A stretch of DNA of 64,000 nt from Fibrobacter succinogenes. Its GTDB lineage: Bacteria > Fibrobacterota > Fibrobacteria > Fibrobacterales > Fibrobacteraceae. The stretch lies in assembly GCA_902800815.1 (NCBI GenBank), contig CADCGB010000004.1, positions 154,500 through 218,499 of the forward strand. Reading direction: 5' to 3'. The notes under the pieces were generated by a model, which saw nothing but the letters and a program-made list of their open reading frames with translations, had not been told where the DNA came from and ran no database searches. This document shows, piece after piece, positions 41,285-49,921 of the stretch (its first letter is position 1; the number at the start of each line of letters is the position of its first letter). A program made the translations under genes and the position numbers.

Positions 41285-42976
41285 ATGGCTAAACTCTTTA
41301 GCAGATGTCTTGGGAAGATTGTTCTGATGACCGCAGCGGCGCTGTTTGCGGCTTGTGGCGATGATGGGAGCAGTGCTGCTCCGGAGAATACAGAAAGCAG
41401 CGCGATCGAGGAATCGAGTTCTTCGGATTCCGTGCCGTCCTCGTCTGTTTTGCAGTCGAGTTCGTCGGCAGAAGTTTCGTCTAGCAGTGGAAACGGTGAT
41501 TCCGGCACTGAGGCCGGAATGACATCATCAAGTAACGCAGACTCTTCCGTCGCAATCAAAGCAGACACCACAAAAATCACCTACGCTCTCAAGCGTTTCG
41601 ATGGCCCGCTTTCTAACCCGCACAAGGGCTTCACGGTTCCGACGGGTGGCGCCTGGGTGTTCGTGCCGGAGTTCGAATACGGCCCTTACGGTTCCCTGAA
41701 CAATAAGGCGTGGGACTTGGTTTCGTACGGCTCCGGTTACCAGCAGTGGAACAAGCTAAATCCGGCTAAGGGCGTTTACGACTGGACGGAACTGGAAAAA
41801 CTGCTGAACGCTCTCGCTGAACACAACATGGGTTATGCCCTGCGCGTGCTGCCGTACACGCCTTCGTTTATTAAGAGCGACTTTCCGCCCCAAGAGGATT
41901 ACGATTGGACTCCGCCTTTTGTCTACGAAATGGGGGCGAAGAAGATACAGATTGACTTGCGTGGGACAGACTACCGTGCATACGCTCCGGTCTGGGATGA
42001 TTCCATTTATATTTGGGCGGCAAAGGAGTTTGCAAAGGCTCTGGCCGAAAAATACGATGGCGATCCGCGCATAGAATACATTGACATCCGCACTTTTGGC
42101 GAATGGGGCGAATGGCACACGTCTCACATATTGGGGAGCGAAATGCCCGCCGACTCGGTGCTGAAGGACATGCTGGACTACTATGCGTCCGTGTTCAAGA
42201 AGACCCAGCTGGTGCTGCCTTCTAACGGTTTTGGCGATGTCTATACGCATGCGCTTGACCTCGGCATTACCAAGCGTGATGACGGGTTCATCGGCATTCC
42301 CGGCAGGCCGGATACTTTGTTGCGGGCGTACAATGCGAATCTACCGACTATTGCCGAAAATATAGCCGGTTACAGGACGATGCTGACCTACGACGACCTG
42401 ATTCCCGGAGGTAGCCAAAAGTGGACTGCGGAACGCTGGGTGAATGCTATTACTACGGCGCACTTGACCTACTACGTTCTGGATCAGGACAACGACTGCG
42501 GTTACAATTTCTACAAGGACAATAAGGCCCTTGCGGATTCCATGAGCAAGGTCATCGGGTACAACTTTACCGTGACGCGGGCGGAGTTGCTGACGGTTAC
42601 GGCCGCCGACACCGCCGCAGGCAATGTTGCGACGAACACGCTGAACATCACCGTCAAGAACACCGGCGTGGCGCCCTGCTTCTTCGATGTCTATATGGTG
42701 GCAGAATTCGTGGACAGTACAGGCGCGGCCATTGCGCAGTTGGGCAAAACCATCCGTATTCCCAAGGCGACCTTCAAGGACAATAGTTCGAAGGATTTCT
42801 CCTTTACGTATAAAGCCCCCGCGGGGAAGGCAAGTATTGCGACCCAGTCGGGCGTTTCCGTGGCCCTGTCCCTCTATGAAAGTGAAGATGCCTTCAAGAG
42901 CGGCAAGAATCCCACCGTCCGTTTTGACAACGACGGCCTTCAAGGGAATAATAAGCTGGTATTGAATCCCCGATAA
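41285..42976 (+). CDS. DUF4832-like (GH-A clan barrel) lipoprotein with serine-rich linker
   Basis: A 563-residue lipoprotein: lipobox LFAAC (Cys24), serine-rich linker to about residue 95, a TIM-barrel-like region and a C-terminal beta-sandwich. LSNPHKGFTVPTGGAW starts the folded part. WNKLNPAKGVYDWTELEKLL, GYALRVLPYTPSF, IEYIDIRTFGEWGEWHTSH and DDGFIGIPGRPDT are typical of DUF4832-containing proteins related to GH42-type glycosidases, and the Glu in GEWGEWH is a candidate acid. The C-terminal part starts near RAELLTVTAADTA and resembles an Ig-like module. It probably acts on plant or bacterial polysaccharide at the cell surface; no substrate can be deduced. Confidence 0.78.
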   Translation: MAKLFSRCLGKIVLMTAAALFAACGDDGSSAAPENTESSAIEESSSSDSVPSSSVLQSSSSAEVSSSSGNGDSGTEAGMTSSSNADSSVAIKADTTKITYALKRFDGPLSNPHKGFTVPTGGAWVFVPEFEYGPYGSLNNKAWDLVSYGSGYQQWNKLNPAKGVYDWTELEKLLNALAEHNMGYALRVLPYTPSFIKSDFPPQEDYDWTPPFVYEMGAKKIQIDLRGTDYRAYAPVWDDSIYIWAAKEFAKALAEKYDGDPRIEYIDIRTFGEWGEWHTSHILGSEMPADSVLKDMLDYYASVFKKTQLVLPSNGFGDVYTHALDLGITKRDDGFIGIPGRPDTLLRAYNANLPTIAENIAGYRTMLTYDDLIPGGSQKWTAERWVNAITTAHLTYYVLDQDNDCGYNFYKDNKALADSMSKVIGYNFTVTRAELLTVTAADTAAGNVATNTLNITVKNTGVAPCFFDVYMVAEFVDSTGAAIAQLGKTIRIPKATFKDNSSKDFSFTYKAPAGKASIATQSGVSVALSLYESEDAFKSGKNPTVRFDNDGLQGNNKLVLNPR

Positions 42977-42997
42977 TTTTTTAAATTTGGGCGCGCT

Positions 42998-43675
42998 ATG
43001 CTCCCAAAGAAATCGCTTGTCGTTTTTGACCTGGACGGTACGCTGTTCAATACCCTCGGAGACCTTTCCGTGGCGGTGAACTATGCGCTACGCCATTTCG
43101 GCCTGCCGGAACATGACGAACAGCGGGTGCGGACCTTTATCGGGAACGGCTCCATGAAGCTGATCGAGCGGAGCATGGGGGAGGCGGCTCTTCCCGAAAA
43201 TATCGCGCGTACGGGTGTAACCATTGAGATGGTCCACAAGGTCTATTCAGATTTTTACTGGGAACACTGCACCGAACGTACGCTCCCGAATCCGGGGGTG
43301 GTTGATTTCTTGCGCACAAGCAAAGCCCGCATAGCGATGCTTACGAACAAGCCTCTCCGCCCTACAGAAAAGATTCTCGACCATTTCGGCCTTCGGGACC
43401 GTTTTGATTTTATCCTTTGCGGCGATACCACGCCCGAACGCAAGCCAAGCCCCGCAGGATTGCTCAAAATTCTTGAAATGGCGGGCGTTTCGCGCGAAGA
43501 GGCGGTAATGGTGGGCGACGACCAGCCGGACATCTTGGCGGCACGCAATGCGGGGGTCGATTGCGTTACGCTCCTTTGCGGCTTTGGAAAGCCGGTGAAC
43601 TTGCTCCCGCTAAAGCCCGAAAATACAGTAAAAAGTTATGCTGAAATGTGTGCCGTTCTGAATGAGTGTACATAA
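42998..43675 (+). CDS. gph: HAD-family phosphatase, phosphoglycolate phosphatase-like
   Basis: A 225-residue HAD hydrolase with cap type C1. Motif I is VVFDLDGTLFNTLGD near residue 8, motif II MLTNKPLR near 115, motif III the Lys in ERKPSPAGL near 149, and motif IV VMVGDDQPDILAARNAG near 170. This layout and length fit phosphoglycolate phosphatase Gph, which clears 2-phosphoglycolate from DNA repair, although related HADs dephosphorylate other small molecules. It starts 21 bases after the DUF4832-like gene. TAAATTTG lies close upstream, so it may also have its own promoter. Confidence 0.82.
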   Translation: MLPKKSLVVFDLDGTLFNTLGDLSVAVNYALRHFGLPEHDEQRVRTFIGNGSMKLIERSMGEAALPENIARTGVTIEMVHKVYSDFYWEHCTERTLPNPGVVDFLRTSKARIAMLTNKPLRPTEKILDHFGLRDRFDFILCGDTTPERKPSPAGLLKILEMAGVSREEAVMVGDDQPDILAARNAGVDCVTLLCGFGKPVNLLPLKPENTVKSYAEMCAVLNECT

Positions 43676-43708
43676 AAAGTTATCTTCTGAAAGAACTGTG
43701 GTGGATCT

Positions 43709-45007
43709 ATGCTAAAGCATCTATTTCTTTCAAGAAGATTCTTGTGTCAGGTGGCTGTGTTTTTCTTTCTTGTCGCCTGTGGCGATGCTGGGAGCAGTTC
43801 TCCTCTAGACTTTCCGGAAGAGGATATTTCGTCTTCGAGTGTTCTTGAAGAAAGTTCATCATCGCGGGCTGTGTCGAGTTCGTCGTGGACCCTATCGTCT
43901 GACGACTCCAGGGTGACATCTTCCAGTTCCTTAGATTCCTCGGGAATCGTCTCGGTTACCGCATTTGTGACGGATACCTTTGAGGTGTTTGCCTTTGGCG
44001 ATATAAGAATAGATTTTGTTGCGGATTCGTTCCTGACCCGGTTTAGTTACGGGGATGTCGTTTCGGTGATGGTTCCTGGCTTTGACACGTTGGACGTTCC
44101 CGTGGTCGAAAACTATGGCAACGTTTTTCCGGGCGAATTCTTCTTGTATGTCTCCTCGGGCCTGAACTATATCACGCTTGCTGCCCGCTATGGCCAGATG
44201 GCGGAGATCGTTGGTCTCGGGCGCGAAGTTGAATTCCCGGTAGAAGTCGTTATCCAGATGAAGGAAAAGGGCGGCTATGTCGACCATCTGGAATATCTGA
44301 GAAATCTCGTGATGGCTTATTCTGCCGAGTCGTATCCGGACCTTTCTGTCGAGCAGTATGCTAATTTCAGGATGGTGCGCACGACGGGAATGGGCGAGGG
44401 TGTGCTGTACCGTTCCTCGAGCCCGGTAGATCCTTCGCTTGGTCGTAATCTGATTGCGGATTCCTTGTCAGGAGCTGCTGGAGTCAAGACGTTTGTGGAT
44501 TTCGCCGAAAGTGGTGAATATGCGGAATTGTACAGCGGTTTTGCCGAATCGTATTATGCGACGCAGAACGTGGTATACCTCAATGTGCCGCCGGGTTTCG
44601 CTAATTCGCCGTTCAAGGAGGGGCTCGTCAAGGGGCTTCGCTTTATGATTGAGCACGATGGCCCGTACCTGGTGCATTGCACGTATGGCATGGACCGTAC
44701 CGGTTACTCGATTGCCGTACTGGAGGCCCTAATGGGGGCGACCGCCGAAGAAATCAAGGCGGATTACGTGACGACGCATAAGAATTATTTCAACGTGACT
44801 GACGGCAGGCAGGTTCCGCTGACGCAAAAGCAGGTGGAGTTGATTCAGGCGGTTATCGTGAGGCTCATGCGCAACGCGTATAAGGTGGAAGGGGTCGACA
44901 TCTCCGATTTTGAGAATGCCGATTTTGCTGCCGCAACCGAGAGGTACCTGCTCTCGCTAGGCTTGAAAAAAGACGAAATTGACGCGCTCAAGGCACGGCT
45001 GAAGTAA
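43709..45007 (+). CDS. Lipoprotein tyrosine phosphatase with N-terminal barrel domain
   Basis: A 432-residue lipoprotein: lipobox FLVAC (Cys24), a serine-rich linker to about residue 85, a small beta-barrel (about 88-180) and a protein tyrosine/serine phosphatase domain (about 185-432). The phosphatase signature is HCTYGMDRTGYS near residue 330, giving Cys and Arg of the CX5R loop; YRSSSPVDPSLGR and DFAESGEYAELY are other family segments. The barrel (VTDTFEVFAFGDIRIDFVAD, YGDVVSVMVPGFDTLDVPVV) resembles the C-terminal domain of SAM hydroxide adenosyltransferases, a fusion also seen in gut bacteria. As a lipoprotein it would act outside the cytoplasm. It converges with the next gene with only 3 bases between. 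Confidence 0.85.
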   Translation: MLKHLFLSRRFLCQVAVFFFLVACGDAGSSSPLDFPEEDISSSSVLEESSSSRAVSSSSWTLSSDDSRVTSSSSLDSSGIVSVTAFVTDTFEVFAFGDIRIDFVADSFLTRFSYGDVVSVMVPGFDTLDVPVVENYGNVFPGEFFLYVSSGLNYITLAARYGQMAEIVGLGREVEFPVEVVIQMKEKGGYVDHLEYLRNLVMAYSAESYPDLSVEQYANFRMVRTTGMGEGVLYRSSSPVDPSLGRNLIADSLSGAAGVKTFVDFAESGEYAELYSGFAESYYATQNVVYLNVPPGFANSPFKEGLVKGLRFMIEHDGPYLVHCTYGMDRTGYSIAVLEALMGATAEEIKADYVTTHKNYFNVTDGRQVPLTQKQVELIQAVIVRLMRNAYKVEGVDISDFENADFAAATERYLLSLGLKKDEIDALKARLK

Positions 45008-45010
45008 TAA

Positions 45011-45610
45011 CTAGAACGGTTCCCGGCTTTCCCAGATTTCGGCTTCGGTTTCGCAGATGTCCTTTTCGGAACCGAGTGATTCGCCAGTCATCATGTAGAT
45101 GGCGTCGTCTTCGAGGCCTGCCAGAACGCAGCGCTGGTAATCGCCCTTAACCGTCTTGATGGTGCCGTACTTCTTTTCGCTGTTGAATACGGGACCGGTT
45201 GTGTTGCCTTGTTGCAGGGCTTCGGACTTGCTTGCCCAGTAGTCGAAGTCCCACTTGAGGTAGTAGCGGATAAACGTGTCCTCGGCGGCATTTTTCTCGA
45301 TGGTGAACGTGGAATCGCGGTACAGGTCAACCTTGTTCATCGCGCGGAACTGGATGTGCTCGAGTTCCTTGTTGCAGGTAAAGAAGGCAAGTTGCTTTTC
45401 AAGCGAGAAAAAGTCTGTTCGGAGTTCCCAGTCGCCATCGAACTTGAACGAGAAGGGCGTGGGGGTCGGGACATTCAGCGTGCGGCTGGTTACCTTCGTG
45501 TAGAGCCCGCCAAATGCAGAGAACGACTTTGTCGTAACGGAGGGCTCGACCTTGCTCGGGGCACAGGCGACAAGTAAGAGTGCAATGGCAAGTAAGAGCA
45601 GTTTTCTCAT
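45011..45610 (-). CDS. Small lipoprotein of unknown function
   Basis: A 199-residue lipoprotein with lipobox LLVAC (Cys16). The mature part starts with KVEPSVTTKSF and has alternating strands and two cysteines (FFTCNKELEH, DYQRCVLAGLED) in the middle and at the end. No family recognised. TTTGGAGAACG is a good ribosome-binding site 5 bases before the ATG. It is transcribed alone, divergently from the DUF1573 gene, and shares a 3' end region with the phosphatase gene. No terminator was found between them. Confidence 0.72.
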   Translation of the reverse strand: MRKLLLLAIALLLVACAPSKVEPSVTTKSFSAFGGLYTKVTSRTLNVPTPTPFSFKFDGDWELRTDFFSLEKQLAFFTCNKELEHIQFRAMNKVDLYRDSTFTIEKNAAEDTFIRYYLKWDFDYWASKSEALQQGNTTGPVFNSEKKYGTIKTVKGDYQRCVLAGLEDDAIYMMTGESLGSEKDICETEAEIWESREPF

Positions 45611-45636
45611 TTTCGTTCTCCAAAAGGCTCGGAAGT

Positions 45637-45667
45637 TTGTCCATAATATAGCCTTTTGCTATATTCT
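45637..45667 (+). promoter_or_regulatory. Promoter of the DUF1573-like gene (TTG-N20-TATATTCT)
   Basis: TTG at 45637-45639, 20 bases, then TATATT at 45660-45665. The ATG is 7 bases after the hexamer, so the transcript should be leaderless. This links the two promoter signatures of the window. Confidence 0.6.
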
Positions 45668-45672
45668 TGTCC

Positions 45673-46407
45673 ATGACATCAAGATTTTTTAAACCAGTCT
45701 TCGTTGCGGCGCTCGCATTAGCCGCAGCATCTTTTGCCGACGAGGCAATCCGCTTTGTTCCCGAGGTTTTCCCGATGGGCGAGGTTGCCCAGGGCGACCA
45801 GAAACACTACGTGCTGCAGGGCGCTAACACTACGGGCGCAGAAATCGTGCTCGAGAATGTGTTCGGGCAGGGCATCGGCATGTCGAACTTCAAGTTCCCG
45901 ACAAAGATTGCCCCGAATGCGACCGTTACCATCGAGTTCGACATGGATTTCGCGGGCATGGAAGGGAAGATTGACCCGACAGTGGTGCTCGTTGCCGCCG
46001 GCGGCAAGCCCTATACGGCGAACCTTTCGGGCGTGGTGAAGGCTCCGGTGTTCTTCGGCGAAAAAATGTTCGATGCCGGTTTCTACAAGGCGGGCGAAAA
46101 GCGCGAATGGACGTTCTACGTGTGGGAGACCGACAAGAAGGCTCGCCCTGACATTGAACTTTCGCCCGAGTCGGCGAAGCAGTTTGCTATGAAGTCTAAA
46201 CCCGTGATGCTCAATGTCGACAAGCTCGACAAGATCAAGGAAGGCGGCAAGGTTCCCGGAATCAAGGTGACGCTCTCGACGAAGGGCCTTACCCGCGAGG
46301 GCTGGGAACTCAAGCAGAAGAGCATCCGGAAGATTGTATCGTTCAAGAGCAAGAAGTACCCGAAGGCGACTCCGGAAGTGCTTATCGTGGGCTACTGGAA
46401 CGAGTAG
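45673..46407 (+). CDS. DUF1573-like exported beta-sandwich protein
   Basis: A 244-residue protein with signal peptide (FFKPVFVAALALAAASFA) and two beta-sandwich domains. RFVPEVFPMGEVAQGDQKHYV near residue 28 and then the TTGAEIVLENVFGQ segment match the DUF1573/ASH-like pattern in which a strand ends in a cysteine or glycine loop. APNATVTIEFDMDFAGM and VLVAAGGKPYTANLSGVV continue it. The second domain has REWTFYVWETDKKARP. DUF1573 proteins are secreted and common in Bacteroidota; function unknown. The ATG at 45673 is preferred over a TTG two codons earlier. Confidence 0.72.
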   Translation: MTSRFFKPVFVAALALAAASFADEAIRFVPEVFPMGEVAQGDQKHYVLQGANTTGAEIVLENVFGQGIGMSNFKFPTKIAPNATVTIEFDMDFAGMEGKIDPTVVLVAAGGKPYTANLSGVVKAPVFFGEKMFDAGFYKAGEKREWTFYVWETDKKARPDIELSPESAKQFAMKSKPVMLNVDKLDKIKEGGKVPGIKVTLSTKGLTREGWELKQKSIRKIVSFKSKKYPKATPEVLIVGYWNE

Positions 46408-46453
46408 TCCGGCCCCGAAATGGCGAAAATTTTGCTTTTTTCGGGCTTTTGCC

Positions 46454-46484
46454 TTGAAAATATGCCGGTGTTTAACTAACTTTG
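46454..46484 (+). promoter_or_regulatory. Promoter of tRNA-Pro (TTG-N20-TAACTTTG)
   Basis: TTG at 46454-46456, 20 bases, TAACTTTG at 46477-46484. The mature tRNA starts 21 bases after the element. Confidence 0.6.
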
Positions 46485-46505
46485 GCATACTCTTACGAGA
46501 GACCT

Positions 46506-46580
46506 CGGGATGTAGCTCAGCCTGGTAGAGCGCTTGAATGGGGTTCAAGAGGTCGCTGATTCGAATTCAGTCATCCCGAT
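46506..46580 (+). tRNA. tRNA-Pro (anticodon GGG)
   Basis: A 75-base cloverleaf: acceptor stem CGGGATG with CATCCCG, D arm TAGCTCAGCCTGGTAGAGC, anticodon stem CTTGA/TCAAG with loop ATGGGGT (anticodon GGG), and GATTCGAATTC in the T arm. The C1-G72 start is typical of bacterial tRNA-Pro. CCA is not encoded. A terminator follows immediately. Confidence 0.95.
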
Positions 46581-46582
46581 AG

Positions 46583-46616
46583 AAAACGCCGCTGTTTCAG
46601 CGGCGCTTTTCTTTTT
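46583..46616 (+). terminator. Rho-independent terminator after tRNA-Pro
   Basis: AAAACGCCGCTG and CAGCGGCGCTTTT form a 12-bp stem around TTT, followed by CTTTTT. It may also stop the convergent GGDEF transcript. Confidence 0.88.
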
Positions 46617-46634
46617 CCGGATATTCGGGAGATT

Positions 46635-48329
46635 TTAGGATTCGGATATCTTCTCGGGCTCCCAGAGCACAACCTTGTTGCGCCCGCTTTCCTTGCCCTC
46701 GTAGAGTGCCTTGTCTGCCATCTGGATGCTCTTGTCGGCCCCGAGTGCGCTGTCGTATTGTGCGACGCCGAGCGTGATGGTCACCTTTATGGAGAGTTTT
46801 CCGTGCACGACGGTCATATCCTCGACCTTCTTGCGGAAACGCTCGGCGACAATCTTCGCTCCCTCAAGGTCCGTTTCGGGCAACAGCGTGAGGAATTCCT
46901 CGCCGCCGTACCGCGCGAGCACGTCGTACTTGCGCAACATCCCGCGAACGGCGTGCGCCACCGCCTTCAGGACCTCGTCACCGCAGGCATGCCCGTAGGT
47001 GTCGTTCACCTGCTTGAAATGGTCGATGTCGATGAATATGAAGCAGAACGGCTTCCTGGTGCGGGTAACGCGCCCAATCTCGTTGTCTATCGTGCGCAGC
47101 ATGTCGCGGCGATTGGGAAGCCCGGTGAGTTCGTCGGTCCTCGAAATCTGGTCCAGCTTGCGGTTCGCCTCCTCGAGTTCCTTCGTGCGTTCCTGAACTT
47201 CCTGCTCGAGCATTTCCCTGTGGGCGTTCAGTTCCGTAATCTGGCGCTTGATGGTGCGGTTCATGATATTGAAGTGCTTGGCGAGTATGCCTATCTCGTC
47301 CTGCCTTTCGCCCACGTCGATGTCTTCAACGTCCATGTTGCCGTCTGCAATCTGGATGGTGTGCATGATGAGCTTGCCCATCGGCACGGCGAGAGTCTTG
47401 TAGAGCCAGAGGGCAATAAGCAATATGGCAATGAGGAGCGCCACGAGGATTGCGCGGCTCACGAGGAGCATCGTGGATACCTGCTCGTCAATTTCGGACT
47501 TGGGCTCGAGCGAGAACAGGCCGATATCGTAGGTGGGGTCGTAGATGTAGTTCACCAGGTAATCTTCATCGTCGTTCAGGGTGAGGAACGTGATGGAGTT
47601 CGTCTCGAATTCCCTGGGGTTGATATCCTTGAAGCCGAGTTCGCCAATCTTGTGGTGGCCGTTCAGCCAGGTCTCGAGATCAGGATGGAATATGATTTCG
47701 CCTTCGGCGTTGATGGCGATAAAGTATCCCTTCTTGCCGACCTTGCTATCGGCAAGGATTTTCCAGAGGCGCTGCCCCGAGAAACTCGCGACAAGGCTTC
47801 CGTTCCCCTTCGCCGCATCGGAGACGACCGTGCCGAATGCGCGCTTGGGCCGCATGTTGTCGGAATCGCGGTACCAGCCTGAAATGTAGGGCCTGTGCGG
47901 GGTGAGTCTCGTAAAGTCGATGGGGTACTTGGTGTTGGCGGAGACGGTGCTCACCATGTCGTTGTCGCAGATAAGGCTATCCTTGCGGTCGAAAAGAGAA
48001 ATCTTTTCGCCCGAAATAAACAGCGGCGAGATGTTGTAGCTCTTGAGGTAGCCTGCCGCGATGGTCGGGTCCATGCTCTTGATTTCGGATGTCTTTGCGA
48101 GCAGCGTGAGCTGGTTGCCGAACTGCTGCATCTCGTTGTGGAGGCTTGTCGACATCTGCTGGAGTTGAACCTTGTTCGCCTCGAAGGTCGATCCGAGATT
48201 CATCTGCATCTGGCGATTCATGAAGTAGTAGGTGCCACCCACGACAATGACGAGCATCGATGCGGTCAAGAGCAATATGCTCTTGAGGATAATGCTTCGG
48301 GAAAACTTGGTGAACCTTTTCGTTTTCAT
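46635..48329 (-). CDS. Membrane diguanylate cyclase with extracytoplasmic sensor and HAMP domain
   Basis: A 564-residue sensor enzyme making cyclic di-GMP from GTP. It has a first membrane helix (ILLLTASMLVIVVGGTYYF), a periplasmic dCache-like region of about 250 residues (VGKKGYFIAINAEGEIIFHP), a second helix (AILVALLIAILLIALWLY), HAMP, a coiled coil (REMLEQEVQERTKELEEANR) and a C-terminal GGDEF domain. The active loop reads ARYGGEEFL, a functional variant. RKYD five residues before it is an intact RxxD inhibitory site, so product feedback is likely. The solute-binding protein gene ends 9 bases upstream in the same operon. Confidence 0.93.
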   Translation of the reverse strand: MKTKRFTKFSRSIILKSILLLTASMLVIVVGGTYYFMNRQMQMNLGSTFEANKVQLQQMSTSLHNEMQQFGNQLTLLAKTSEIKSMDPTIAAGYLKSYNISPLFISGEKISLFDRKDSLICDNDMVSTVSANTKYPIDFTRLTPHRPYISGWYRDSDNMRPKRAFGTVVSDAAKGNGSLVASFSGQRLWKILADSKVGKKGYFIAINAEGEIIFHPDLETWLNGHHKIGELGFKDINPREFETNSITFLTLNDDEDYLVNYIYDPTYDIGLFSLEPKSEIDEQVSTMLLVSRAILVALLIAILLIALWLYKTLAVPMGKLIMHTIQIADGNMDVEDIDVGERQDEIGILAKHFNIMNRTIKRQITELNAHREMLEQEVQERTKELEEANRKLDQISRTDELTGLPNRRDMLRTIDNEIGRVTRTRKPFCFIFIDIDHFKQVNDTYGHACGDEVLKAVAHAVRGMLRKYDVLARYGGEEFLTLLPETDLEGAKIVAERFRKKVEDMTVVHGKLSIKVTITLGVAQYDSALGADKSIQMADKALYEGKESGRNKVVLWEPEKISES

Positions 48330-48338
48330 CTTTTGCTT

Positions 48339-49844
48339 CTACTTTTTCCTTTTGCGGCTGTAAGAGAAAATGAAACTCAAAATCAGTACGATGAAGAATA
48401 TGTACGGGGTCGGATTGATGCCGTTTTCCGGCTTCTTGGTCTCTGCCTTCTCGGCTGCCGGGGCAGCCTTACCCTCGTCCATGGCGGCTTTCCAGATTTC
48501 CTGGAATTCGGCGAGTGTCGTGGCCTTGGTGGGTGTGTAGCCCAGGCGGTTGTTTATGTTGTCGGAGTAGTCCTTGAAGATCTGGTACAGTTTTTCTTCG
48601 GAGTAGAGCGCCGGGATTTCAAGGAGTTCCCACACGCTACTGAACATGGCGACGAGTGCTTGCTCGATATCACCCCATTCGGGGATGGTGGGGTAGGTCT
48701 TTCCGGTCTCGAGCTGTGCCACGAGGCTCTTGTATGCCTCGTCTTCGGCCCACGTGTCAAGAACTTCCTTCGATGTGGGCAGCATGCCAATCTGGCGGGT
48801 GTATGCGTCCAGGTTCTCGTTCTCGGTGAGGTAGAGCAATAGCTTGATGGCGTCCTTCTTAGTGTTCTTTGCCGGGATGGCGAGGTTCGAACCTCCGATA
48901 AAGCTTACGCTGCCCGCCTTGCCGCGCGGGATGGGGAACACGGCCACGCTGTCCTGCCCGATGCGTGCGTCGGAAAGCCCGCCGTGTGCTGCATCAAAGC
49001 GGGTCTGCATCACGATTTCGGTAGTGTTCACGATGAACGCGAGTTCGCCGTTGTTGAACTGCTGCGCAATCTGTGCGGTGTTCAACTGGAGCGTCTCGGT
49101 AGTGACGAGCGAATCGCGGATGAACTTGAGGTACTTGGCGATGCCCTGCAGGGTGGGCTTCGCGAGGATGTTCGCGCACCACTTGCCCTTATTGTCCTTT
49201 GTGATAAAGTCGCCACCGTTGCTCCATATCCACGGTGCAAAGTTGTGCGGAATGTTCCAGTCGCTCTTGCCCGGGAACGCATAACCACGTATCTTCGCGC
49301 CGTCCTCGAGGAGTTCCTTGCCTTGGTTCACCTTACGGAGGGCTTCGGTGAATCCCTTGTAGGTGCTGATGTCTTCGCCCGTTATGCCGTACTTTTTCAT
49401 GATGCGCTTGTTCGCGAGTACGGGGCGGACGTCGATGAACCACGGGATGGAATATATGATGGAATCAGAATCGATATGGGTGGTGTTCCAGTTTACCGCG
49501 ACGAACCTGTCGGGGTTGATCTTGTCGAGGTAGGGCGTCAGGCTCTTGAGTTCGCCCCTTGCGGCAAAGTACGGAATCCAGGTGGTGCCGAGTTGCAGCA
49601 CGTCGGGCATGTCGTTGCCCGTCTCGAGCATGGTAGAAATCCTGTTCCATGCTTCGCCCCAGTCGAGCACCTTCACCTTCGTAGGGATGCGAGTCTTTTT
49701 CGTGAAGCCCTCAAGGCGCTGCTCCAGGTTCTCTTGCGGGGAGGCTCCGTTGGGCATAATCCAGACGGTAAGCGTGTCGGCAGCAAGTGCTGGTGAAAGT
49801 GAAATAGCAAGCGCAAGTACGGTACTCTTGAACGGGAACTCCAT
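48339..49844 (-). CDS. Solute-binding protein with C-terminal membrane anchor
   Basis: A 501-residue family 1 extracellular solute-binding protein. Signal peptide (STVLALAISLSPALAAD), then TLTVWIMPNGASPQENLEQR, DWGEAWNRISTMLETGNDMP, FAPWIWSNGGDFITKDNK and FIGGSNLAIPAKNTKKDA, which are standard for sugar-binding proteins of ABC importers. After about residue 440 an Ala/Lys/Glu-rich linker leads to a hydrophobic helix (YIFFIVLILSFIFSYS) and a RKRKK end, so the protein is tethered by its C-terminus. No permease or ATPase gene is nearby. The GGDEF sensor gene lies 9 bases downstream, which suggests a sensing rather than a transport role. AAAGGAG precedes the start. Confidence 0.88.
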   Translation of the reverse strand: MEFPFKSTVLALAISLSPALAADTLTVWIMPNGASPQENLEQRLEGFTKKTRIPTKVKVLDWGEAWNRISTMLETGNDMPDVLQLGTTWIPYFAARGELKSLTPYLDKINPDRFVAVNWNTTHIDSDSIIYSIPWFIDVRPVLANKRIMKKYGITGEDISTYKGFTEALRKVNQGKELLEDGAKIRGYAFPGKSDWNIPHNFAPWIWSNGGDFITKDNKGKWCANILAKPTLQGIAKYLKFIRDSLVTTETLQLNTAQIAQQFNNGELAFIVNTTEIVMQTRFDAAHGGLSDARIGQDSVAVFPIPRGKAGSVSFIGGSNLAIPAKNTKKDAIKLLLYLTENENLDAYTRQIGMLPTSKEVLDTWAEDEAYKSLVAQLETGKTYPTIPEWGDIEQALVAMFSSVWELLEIPALYSEEKLYQIFKDYSDNINNRLGYTPTKATTLAEFQEIWKAAMDEGKAAPAAEKAETKKPENGINPTPYIFFIVLILSFIFSYSRKRKK

Positions 49845-49921
49845 TTTGTTACTCCTTTTTGTTCAAATTAAATAAAATTTTGTACTTTCTTCGCAAAAAA
49901 ATCGTAAAAAGGAGTTTGTAC

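Noticed and set aside
48880..48900. GGTTCGAACC as a tRNA T-loop
   Set aside because: No acceptor or anticodon arm fits around it, and it lies inside the solute-binding protein gene.
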